DNA from: Mesorhizobium amorphae CCNWGS0123
GTDB lineage: Bacteria > Pseudomonadota > Alphaproteobacteria > Rhizobiales > Rhizobiaceae
Direction: 5' to 3'
DNA: 64,000 nt
NCBI RefSeq assembly: GCF_001686985.1
Contig: NZ_CP015318.1
Location: forward strand, 1,796,001 to 1,860,000
Of this stretch, positions 1-6,450 are shown piece after piece. Position numbers and translations under genes: made by a program. A model generated the notes under the pieces. The model was not told where the DNA came from and did not search any database. It was given only the letters and a program-made list of their open reading frames with translations. Position 1 is the stretch's first letter, and the number at the start of each line of letters is the position of its first letter.

Positions 1-1
1 A

Positions 2-172
2 CTGAAGCGCAATGCCGAAGTCGAGGCGAAAGCAATAAGCGTAAAGGTGTCCGACGGTAAGGTTACGCTGGAAGGCAAGGTCAGCAGCTGGGCCGAACGT
101 CGCTCGACGGAACGGGCCGCCTGGGCAGTGCCCGGCGTTCGCGCGGTCGAAGACCACATCACCATCGCCTGA
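2..172 (+). CDS. BON-domain protein, C-terminal fragment (cut by window edge)
   Basis: The reading frame enters from the left edge and ends at TGA 170-172, giving 56 residues that form one BON domain: a beta-rich stretch with the typical VSDGKVTLEGKV core, an Ala/Arg helix, and a closing PGVRAVEDHITIA strand. BON domains bind membranes or envelope partners, and multi-BON proteins are common osmotic or general stress proteins in rhizobia. A related BON domain closes the CBS protein at 57481-58131. The upstream part, any signal peptide and the number of BON repeats lie outside the window. An inverted repeat follows 16 nt after the stop. Confidence 0.8.
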   Translation: MKRNAEVEAKAISVKVSDGKVTLEGKVSSWAERRSTERAAWAVPGVRAVEDHITIA

Positions 173-188
173 TGTTTGGCACGGAAGT

Positions 189-220
189 GAAGCGGATCTT
201 GATCCGCTTCCTTTCTTTCT
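189..220 (+). terminator. Rho-independent terminator candidate
   Basis: Perfect inverted repeat with arms GAAGCGGATC (189-198) and GATCCGCTTC (201-210), which folds as a 9-bp stem with a 4-nt loop, followed by the pyrimidine/T-rich tail CTTTCTTTCT (211-220). It sits between the BON gene and the alcohol dehydrogenase, so it most likely ends the BON transcript. Confidence 0.7.
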
Positions 221-241
221 GCGGCAATCGTGGAGTCCGTC

Positions 242-1225
242 ATGAAAGCGATGTTGCTCGAGAGCGCAGGCACCCCGTTGAAGCTGGTCGACAAGCCCGA
301 TCCAATGCCTGGAGCGAGTGAGATCAGACTGAAGGTCGAGGCTTGCGCGGTCTGCCGGACCGATTTGCATGTCGTTGACGGTGATCTGCTTTGCCCGAAA
401 CTGCCGCTCGTACCAGGCCATGAAATCGTTGGTATCATTGACTTGGTTGGTGAAGGCGTTGCCCCGTCCCGGCTTGGGCAGAGGGTGGGGGTGCCTTGGC
501 TAGGGCACACATGCGGGCACTGTCGCTATTGTACTGAAGGCAGCGAAAATCTCTGCGATCAACCGCTATTCACCGGTTACACGCGAGACGGCGGGTTCGC
601 CGGCTATGTTGTTGCCGATGAGCATTTTGCCTTCGATCTCGACTCGGATGCTGACCCTGTATCGCTGGCACCTTTGCTTTGCGCCGGTCTCATCGGCTGG
701 CGATGCCTGAAGGAGGCTGGCAATGGCCGGCGGCTGGGCATCTACGGCTTCGGCGCCGCCGCGCATATCGTCGCGCAGATTGCGATCTGGCAAGGCCGTG
801 AGATTTTCGCCTTCACGCGACCGGGCGACAAGGAAGCGCAGGAATTTGCGCGCTCGCTGGGCGCCAGTTGGGCCGGCGGTTCGGATGAACTACCAGCCCA
901 CCCGCTCGACGCCGCAATCATCTTCGCGCCTGTGGGTGGCCTGGTGCCAACAGCGTTGTGTGCCGTGCGCAAGGGTTGCCGGGTGGTGTGCGGCGGCATT
1001 CACATGAGCGACATTCCAGCGATGCCGTATGGCTTGCTTTGGGAGGAACGGGAGTTGGTGTCGGTTGCGAACCTAACCCGCCGCGACGCAGAAGAGTTCT
1101 TCCCAATTGCGACGAGTGCTCAGGTTCACACACATACAAGGGTCTATCCGCTGGAGCAGGCCAACCAGGCACTGGACGATCTGCGTGTCGGGAGACTGAC
1201 CGGCGCAGCCGTCCTGGTTCCGTGA
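242..1225 (+). CDS. Zinc-dependent alcohol dehydrogenase family protein
   Basis: Medium-chain dehydrogenase of 327 aa that would oxidise or reduce an alcohol/aldehyde with NAD(P). Catalytic zinc ligands are in CRTDLH and GHE; the structural zinc lobe is CGHCRYC...C; the Rossmann motif is around GIYGFGAAAH. The length is slightly short for the family (about 340 aa) and the coenzyme half is compact. I chose ATG 242 (MKAMLLESAG), the usual family start; an in-frame GTG at 230 adds four residues. It stands alone between the terminator at 189-220 and a convergent quinone reductase gene 20 bp away. The substrate cannot be read from the sequence. Confidence 0.88.
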   Translation: MKAMLLESAGTPLKLVDKPDPMPGASEIRLKVEACAVCRTDLHVVDGDLLCPKLPLVPGHEIVGIIDLVGEGVAPSRLGQRVGVPWLGHTCGHCRYCTEGSENLCDQPLFTGYTRDGGFAGYVVADEHFAFDLDSDADPVSLAPLLCAGLIGWRCLKEAGNGRRLGIYGFGAAAHIVAQIAIWQGREIFAFTRPGDKEAQEFARSLGASWAGGSDELPAHPLDAAIIFAPVGGLVPTALCAVRKGCRVVCGGIHMSDIPAMPYGLLWEERELVSVANLTRRDAEEFFPIATSAQVHTHTRVYPLEQANQALDDLRVGRLTGAAVLVP

Positions 1226-1245
1226 CAACGTACGGTCAACGAGCG

Positions 1246-1836
1246 CTATTTGGCCAGTCGGCCGAGTTTGCGCATCTGTCCGATCCATTTCGCCCGGGTC
1301 GCGTCACTGCTGCCGGCAACCATGCCGAACAAGGTCTCGCGCACCGGACTGATGCCGGCAAAACGCAGAACGCTCCGCCGCATGCCCGCAACGCCGTGGC
1401 TGAGGAACCAAAGCCGGTAGACAAAGGACGGCATGCCCATCGTCACCACGACCCGAGCAGAGCGGCCGCGAAGCATTGTCCTGGGCAAGCTCCCACCCTT
1501 GTCCGGGTAAGCAAAGGCAGTTCCCGGCCGCATGACCTGCTCCAGAAATGCCTTGAGCAAAGCCGGCATGGTCCCGAGCCAGAGTGGGAAGACAAACACG
1601 ATATGCTCCGCCCACACGATCGCTTCAGCGGCATGCTTGAGGCTGTCGGGGACCGCGCCGTGTTCGAATTCCTGCATTGTCCGCAGCATTGGAAAATCAA
1701 TTGCCGCGATATCTATCTGGCGGACGCTATGCTGTGCCTGTTCCGCACCTTCGGCGTAGGCCAGCGCAAGGGAGCGACAGAGCCGGTCGGGGGATGGGTC
1801 GGGATGACCGACCACAATGAGGATGCGCCGCGACAT
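1246..1836 (-). CDS. NAD(P)H dehydrogenase (quinone), flavodoxin-like fold
   Basis: A 196-aa protein of the MdaB/NQO1-type flavodoxin-like family: N-terminal RRILIVVGHPDPSPD is the FMN/FAD phosphate loop, and FVFPLWLGTMPALLKAFLEQV is the conserved second flavin-contact segment. Such enzymes make two-electron reductions of quinones and limit oxidative stress. Start taken as ATG 1836 (MSRRILIV), with an AGGTG-like ribosome site just upstream; GTG 1845 is also in frame. It lies 32 bp downstream of the hypothetical gene 1869-2255 on the same strand, so both probably share the FixK-type box at 2303-2316. Confidence 0.85.
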   Translation of the reverse strand: MSRRILIVVGHPDPSPDRLCRSLALAYAEGAEQAQHSVRQIDIAAIDFPMLRTMQEFEHGAVPDSLKHAAEAIVWAEHIVFVFPLWLGTMPALLKAFLEQVMRPGTAFAYPDKGGSLPRTMLRGRSARVVVTMGMPSFVYRLWFLSHGVAGMRRSVLRFAGISPVRETLFGMVAGSSDATRAKWIGQMRKLGRLAK

Positions 1837-1868
1837 GGTCTGCACCTGGGGAGCCTGGCGTGGCGGTG

Positions 1869-2255
1869 TTACGGCCGTTCGACCCGCGCGACCTGATAGG
1901 TGTGCATGGCTCCGTTGCGTTCGATCGAAACATACTCGCCTGTCACGAAACGTTCGTCGCCAAGATGAAAACCGATCTCGTCATCGCGATCGCCTTCGGC
2001 ATAGTCGAAATACCATTGCCCGCCCGGCTTGCGCCTCAGACGGCCGATCAAGTCGTCCTCGCCAGTGCGAAAACGGCGCACGCGGCAGGCGGCCCGGTGC
2101 GATTTCCATTCTTCCGCGTCAATCCTGCCTTCGCCGGTCAAGGGAGCAAGTACATCATAGCCTTCCTCGCGTTCCCCTTCCGGGTGACCCTTCTCGCGAG
2201 CAAGCAGCAACCGTACATGGCGGAATTTCGGGGTGAGGTCCTGCAAATTGGTCAT
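1869..2255 (-). CDS. Hypothetical protein, first gene of a FixK-box operon
   Basis: A 128-aa soluble, charged protein of unknown function (starts MTNLQDLTPKFRHV). It has no signal peptide or membrane segment. Its second half (GQWYFDYAEGDRDDEIGFHLGDERFVTGEYVSI) reads like a small beta-rich domain. Start ATG 2255 is preceded by a strong AAAGGAG site, so an upstream in-frame ATG at 2291 is unlikely to be used. The FixK-type palindrome at 2303-2316 is centred 54 nt upstream of the start. The quinone reductase follows in the same direction. No family recognised. Confidence 0.72.
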   Translation of the reverse strand: MTNLQDLTPKFRHVRLLLAREKGHPEGEREEGYDVLAPLTGEGRIDAEEWKSHRAACRVRRFRTGEDDLIGRLRRKPGGQWYFDYAEGDRDDEIGFHLGDERFVTGEYVSIERNGAMHTYQVARVERP

Positions 2256-2302
2256 GGCGAACTCCTTTGAGGTGATCCATAGCGCGGCCACGGGGGCTAG
2301 CC

Positions 2303-2316
2303 TTGATCCGTGTCAA
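2303..2316 (-). promoter_or_regulatory. FixK/FNR-type box
   Basis: TTGATCCGTGTCAA on the plus strand (TTGACACGGATCAA as read for the minus-strand gene); one mismatch from TTGAT-N4-ATCAA. Centre is 54.5 nt upstream of ATG 2255, matching activation of the hypothetical/quinone reductase pair. Confidence 0.75.
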
Positions 2317-2335
2317 AGGAGAGTTGCAGTTCTCG

Positions 2336-3580
2336 TTAGAGCAGAAGCGTGGTGAGATAGCCTGCTGCCGCAGCGACCAGGGTGATGCCAGCCAGAGGCA
2401 ACCAGAACCTCACGGGACCAGCAAATGCCGCCAGGGCCAGGCGGCCGATCGCGTTTGCAGCGAGTGCTGTCAGCACCGCCAGGCCGACTGCCTCAACGGA
2501 GACCGAATGCTTGACCAGACGCAATGCGCTCAGCACTGAAACGTCGACATCGAACATGCCCGCAAGCGCCGAGCTCGCCAGCAAGCCGCGTCCTCCGAAC
2601 TGAGCTGCCAATGCAGCGCTCGCGGTCGAAACGATCGCGAAAAGCATCGCAAACAGCAGCAGCGGGCCCAGTTCAAATGGATTGCGCGCTGATGTGCCCT
2701 TTTCTGGATCTCGGCCATGGTTGGCCAGCAAGAATATTCCGCTTATGGCGAAGGCAAGCGACGCGGCAAGGGCCGGCATGCCGACCGTGGCCAATACGCT
2801 TGGCTCGATGGCCAGAACCACAGTGCAAACGCGCAAAATCGAAACCATCGCGGCAAGCGAAGCAGCGCCCGCGAGCGGCAGAGGACTGGCGGCGGAAGCG
2901 GCACTACTAGCAAGCGTCATGGTCACGGCGGTGGAAGAGACGACTGCACCGGCGAGCGAACTGACGAGCAGGCCGCGCGTGCCACCGAGGACGCGGACGG
3001 CCACATAGCCGGCGAAGGATATCGAGGCCATCAGCACTGTGAGGAACCAGACCTCCCAAGGGTTGAACCCACCCCATGGGTCCATCGTGCGATTTGGCAG
3101 CAGGGGGAGGACGATCGCGGTCATCACCGCAAGCATCAAGGCCGAACGAAGCTCGAGCCAGGTCAGTCGCCGCAAGAGGCCGTGCAGGATTTCGCGACTG
3201 GCAAGGACGGCAGCGAGGGCTGCACCGCCAGCAGCCGCGGCCCGATAATCTCCGGCGACCGAAAGCGCACCGAGCGCGAAGACGCCGAGGCCGGCGATGA
3301 CGCTCGTAACGCTGAAATCCTCGTCGTGGGCCGCCTCGCGCGCCTTGTACCAGGCGAAGATTGCCGCAAAGGCGATGAATCCGCCGACCAGAACGGATAC
3401 CGCGCCGAGCGCGTTGGCCAGCGCTGTCACAATGCCGCCGAGCAGGCCTGATATGCCGAACGTTCGAATGCCGGCCGTCCGGCTGCGATCGGGGGCGTCG
3501 CGCTCCCGCCACCCGCGCTCCAATCCGACGAGCAGACCTATTGCCAAGGCGAGTCCGAGTCGGGCTATGAGCGTATCCAT
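2336..3580 (-). CDS. MgtC/SapB family membrane protein with DUF4010 C-terminal half
   Basis: Integral membrane protein of 414 aa. The N-terminal third is MgtC-like (LGLALAIGLLVGLERGWRER, then SRTAGIRTFGISGLLGG), the motif pair typical of the family; the rest is a many-helix DUF4010 region rich in Ala/Leu. About ten membrane segments are visible. MgtC-type proteins are linked to magnesium stress and membrane potential control, but the long DUF4010 form has no settled function. It is the last of three minus-strand genes (metal ATPase, trxC, this gene), 13 bp after trxC, so it may belong to a metal-stress operon. Confidence 0.82.
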   Translation of the reverse strand: MDTLIARLGLALAIGLLVGLERGWRERDAPDRSRTAGIRTFGISGLLGGIVTALANALGAVSVLVGGFIAFAAIFAWYKAREAAHDEDFSVTSVIAGLGVFALGALSVAGDYRAAAAGGAALAAVLASREILHGLLRRLTWLELRSALMLAVMTAIVLPLLPNRTMDPWGGFNPWEVWFLTVLMASISFAGYVAVRVLGGTRGLLVSSLAGAVVSSTAVTMTLASSAASAASPLPLAGAASLAAMVSILRVCTVVLAIEPSVLATVGMPALAASLAFAISGIFLLANHGRDPEKGTSARNPFELGPLLLFAMLFAIVSTASAALAAQFGGRGLLASSALAGMFDVDVSVLSALRLVKHSVSVEAVGLAVLTALAANAIGRLALAAFAGPVRFWLPLAGITLVAAAAGYLTTLLL

Positions 3581-3593
3581 GAGGTGACGGCTT

Positions 3594-4043
3594 TCAGGCT
3601 GTGACCATCGGCAGGTGGTCGCGAACCCACCTGACGATTTGCCCGGCAGTCATTGCGCCGGAGACGCGCGCAACCTCTTGCCCGCCGTGGAACAGGATCG
3701 TGGTAGGGATGCTGCGGATACCGAGCCTGGCAGCGACGACCTGCTGCCTGTCGGAATTCAACTTGATCAGCCGAACACGCGGCTCCAGTTCCTGCGCTGC
3801 CGCTTCATAAGCCGGTGCCATCGCCTTGCACGGGCCGCACCAGGGTGCCCAGATATCGACGACAACGGGAAGGTTGCTTCGCGTGATCTGTCGATCAAAA
3901 ACCTGAGCATCAACGTCCTCTGGGTGACCAGAAAACAGCCTGTTCGCGCACTTTCCGCATTTCGCATCCGTGGCATTGCGGGCTGGCGGCAGACGATTGA
4001 CCCCGCCGCATTTGCTGCAAACCACCAAATTCTGCTGCGCCAT
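3594..4043 (-). CDS. trxC: Thioredoxin 2 (TrxC type)
   Basis: A 149-aa cytoplasmic thioredoxin with an N-terminal zinc ribbon (C9-x2-C12 and C29-x2-C32) and a thioredoxin fold with the WCGPC active site (Cys 69 and 72), followed by the cis-proline region RSIPTTILF. TrxC reduces protein disulfides and its zinc centre tunes it to oxidative stress. It sits between the P1B ATPase (31 bp upstream) and the MgtC/DUF4010 gene. The placement with a metal pump suggests protection of thiols under metal or redox stress. Length matches TrxC (about 140-150 aa). Confidence 0.93.
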   Translation of the reverse strand: MAQQNLVVCSKCGGVNRLPPARNATDAKCGKCANRLFSGHPEDVDAQVFDRQITRSNLPVVVDIWAPWCGPCKAMAPAYEAAAQELEPRVRLIKLNSDRQQVVAARLGIRSIPTTILFHGGQEVARVSGAMTAGQIVRWVRDHLPMVTA

Positions 4044-4074
4044 GGTTATCCGTCCGTCCTCTTTATATAATCAG

Positions 4075-5928
4075 TCATGTGCGGGGGAGATGTCCATTGC
4101 CAAGGGCGCGTAGCGCATTCAGGATAACCGCCACGTCGATCCCCTCTTGAAGCAGTGCTCCGGCAACCGGGGTGATCTGTCCCATGGCCGCCGCCGCCAT
4201 TGCCATCCCCGAAAGCGCCAGCCCGACGATGATGCTTTGCAGGGCAATCGTCCGCGTTCGCCGGGCAATCCCGACAGCTTCGGCGACTGGTTGCAGCCTG
4301 TCGGTCAAAACGACAACGTCTGCAGCTGCGGAAGAGGCGGTGGCTCCGCGCGCGCCCAACGCGATGCCGACCGTTGCTGCGGCGAGGGCCGGGGCATCGT
4401 TGATGCCGTCGCCCACCATCATTGTCGGTGCCAGGGCTTTCTCGGCTTCGACCGTCGCAACCTTTTTCGCCGGATTTGCATCGGCGATGACGGCATCGAG
4501 GCCGAGTAATTTGGACACCCGCTCTGCCGCCGCGCCGTCATCGCCGGTGAGCATGATCATGCGCTCGATGCCAGCGGAGCGGAGGGTGCCGAGCGCATCG
4601 CGAGCATCCGCACGCAGGGCATCTCCGAAGGTGAATATGCCGGCAAGGCGACCGTCGAACGCCACGAAGACTCTGAGCACGGCCTCGTTCCGGAATCGCT
4701 CCTCACCGCATAGCGTCCAGCGGGGCAGTGGCCTGCCGGCGAGCACCAGCGTTCGCGATCCTGCGAGGACCGATACCTTGCCAACCTGACCTTTCAGGCC
4801 CGCTCCGCGATACTCGCAGACGGCATGCGGATGTGAAAGCATCAGGTGTCTGCCGCGGGCCGCGCGGATAATCGATTCGGCGAGCACATGGTGCGAGGCC
4901 TGCTCTAACGATGCCAACGACTGCAGCAACTGGTCGGCTTCGTCGCCAGGTGCAACGTCGATCTCGACGAGTTCGGCGCCACCGATGGTCAAGGTGCCGG
5001 TCTTGTCGAAAATCGCGGTGCGGGCCTGTGCGAGGGCTTCCAAGGCCGCACTGCCTTTCATCAAGATGCCGATGCGCGCGGCGCGCGAGACGCCGCCGAT
5101 AAAGGCGACAGGGGCAGCGAGGATGAGCGGACAAGGCGTCGCTACAACGAGAACTGCAAGTGCTCTGATCGGATCGCCGGAAGCATACCATGCGGCACCC
5201 GAGACCAGCAAAGTGGCAGGCAACAGGAACAGGGCAAAGCGGTCAGCCATGCGGATGAACGGAGCTTTCGCAGTCTGCGCAGCGGCGACCATACGCACGA
5301 TCGCCGCATAGGTACTCTGTTCAGCCAGCGCAGAAGCCCGCATGCTGAAGGGCTCGCCGGCATTGAGAGTGCCACTGCGCAGCGTGTCGCCGGCGCTTCG
5401 CCGTACCGGCAGTGGCTCTCCTGTTACCGCCGACTCGTCAAGAGACGCCGAAGCATCGAGCAGGATCCCATCGACAGGCAGCAATTCGCCTGCTCGCACC
5501 AGGAGTTCTTCACCGACGGCAACCTGATCCACGGAGATCGTATCTGTACTTTGGACCGACTTTCGATGTGCGACGCGCGGCGCCCTATCGGTCAGCGCCT
5601 TAAGATTCCGCTCGGCCCGGCCGCGGGCAAAATCCTCGAGCACTGTGCCGCCGGCATACATTATCGCCACCACAACTGCGGCCAAGGGCTGGCCCAGGAG
5701 CAGTGCCGCGGACATTGAGACCAGCGCGATCGCATCGACACCGAAACGGCCGATCCAGAAATCGCGCAAGATGGAAATGGCGAGAGCTACCACTACGGGA
5801 ATGGTGGCCACTGTCCAGATTGTGCCGGCCTCGATGGAACCAAAGCCGAAATGCCTGATCCACGTCCCAATGGCCAGGCCCAGGATGGCGATGACCAGCA
5901 ATGCGCGTCGCAGGGCGGACTCGTTCAT
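4075..5928 (-). CDS. Heavy-metal P1B-type ATPase with TPCP motif
   Basis: A 617-aa cation pump without any N-terminal metal-binding domain. Motifs in order: TGE in the actuator domain (AVTGEPLPV), TPCPLILAAPVAF in the transport helix, the phosphorylated Asp in DKTGTLT, a variant SHHV in place of the usual HP motif, and GDGINDAP. The TPCP transport motif differs from the CPC of classical Cu/Zn pumps and is the hallmark of the P1B-5 group, reported for nickel/iron export in rhizobia. Start ATG 5928 (MNESALRR) has a GGAA site; a longer in-frame start at 6006 adds a basic tail unlike the family. Substrate is inferred only. Confidence 0.87.
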   Translation of the reverse strand: MNESALRRALLVIAILGLAIGTWIRHFGFGSIEAGTIWTVATIPVVVALAISILRDFWIGRFGVDAIALVSMSAALLLGQPLAAVVVAIMYAGGTVLEDFARGRAERNLKALTDRAPRVAHRKSVQSTDTISVDQVAVGEELLVRAGELLPVDGILLDASASLDESAVTGEPLPVRRSAGDTLRSGTLNAGEPFSMRASALAEQSTYAAIVRMVAAAQTAKAPFIRMADRFALFLLPATLLVSGAAWYASGDPIRALAVLVVATPCPLILAAPVAFIGGVSRAARIGILMKGSAALEALAQARTAIFDKTGTLTIGGAELVEIDVAPGDEADQLLQSLASLEQASHHVLAESIIRAARGRHLMLSHPHAVCEYRGAGLKGQVGKVSVLAGSRTLVLAGRPLPRWTLCGEERFRNEAVLRVFVAFDGRLAGIFTFGDALRADARDALGTLRSAGIERMIMLTGDDGAAAERVSKLLGLDAVIADANPAKKVATVEAEKALAPTMMVGDGINDAPALAAATVGIALGARGATASSAAADVVVLTDRLQPVAEAVGIARRTRTIALQSIIVGLALSGMAMAAAAMGQITPVAGALLQEGIDVAVILNALRALGNGHLPRT

Positions 5929-6110
5929 GCGATGCTTTCCGATTTTATCCAAGGCACCCGAGGTCGCGAAGCCGGGTCTTCGCCGAACCCGGTCTCGCTC
6001 GATCAACGGGGAGCGCTGACCACCAAGTTTCAGCGTGCCGGCTCACCCAGAAGTTGGCCATTCTGTTGCAGTGGTGTGAAGCTCAGGACTGCGCCGCCTC
6101 ATGCAAGAGA

Positions 6111-6284
6111 TTAGTCGTCGTCCAACGGGAAGAAGTGGACCACCTTTAGCGTGATCGGGATGTCATAGCCCTCGATCAGCACCGTGGCCCACTGGTCACC
6201 TAGATCGTCCTGCCAGGTGTCGGTGACGCGGCACCTCACGGCCAGATCCATGCCAACCTCGATCTTGTCCGTTCTCTTCGCCAT
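6111..6284 (-). CDS. Small conserved-looking protein (57 aa)
   Basis: ORF of 57 aa starting MAKRTDKIEVGMD and ending in an acidic tail (HFFPLDDD). It is hydrophilic, has one Cys and two possible beta strands, and lacks a signal peptide. Support comes from an AAAGGATAGGG ribosome-site region just upstream, amino-acid composition that is balanced rather than shadow-like, and a FixK-type box (6354-6367) centred 76 nt upstream. It may lead the ATPase-trxC-MgtC operon, although 182 bp separate it from the ATPase. No family recognised. Confidence 0.65.
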   Translation of the reverse strand: MAKRTDKIEVGMDLAVRCRVTDTWQDDLGDQWATVLIEGYDIPITLKVVHFFPLDDD

Positions 6285-6353
6285 CACCCTATCCTTTCAT
6301 CAGTTCGCAGACAGACGGTCTCCGCTACCCTATGCTTCCCGACCTTGCGGGCT

Positions 6354-6367
6354 TTGATTTTGGTCAA
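6354..6367 (-). promoter_or_regulatory. FixK/FNR-type box (faces the 57-aa gene)
   Basis: TTGATTTTGGTCAA, one mismatch from the palindrome. It lies in the 166-bp divergent region between the 57-aa gene and the acetyltransferase fusion gene, together with a second box at 6386-6399. Centre is 76 nt from ATG 6284. Confidence 0.7.
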
Positions 6368-6385
6368 CCGCCAATGGAGGCGGCT

Positions 6386-6399
6386 TTGATCCAACGCAA
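6386..6399 (+). promoter_or_regulatory. FixK2-type asymmetric box TTGAT-N4-CGCAA
   Basis: TTGATCCAACGCAA fits the relaxed FixK2 pattern TTG(A/C)-N6-(T/G)CAA. Centre is 58.5 nt upstream of GTG 6451, so a class II promoter would start about 17 nt before the gene. The same half-site with the following TGA occurs in front of UspA at 11256-11269. Confidence 0.65.
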
Positions 6400-6450
6400 T
6401 GAACGGGCAAGATCGACCGGCAACTATCGCCACGAACGGGAGAAACAGGA

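Noticed and set aside
189..210. GATC-centred palindrome as an operator for the alcohol dehydrogenase
   Set aside because: The T-rich tail right behind makes a terminator of the preceding gene more likely.
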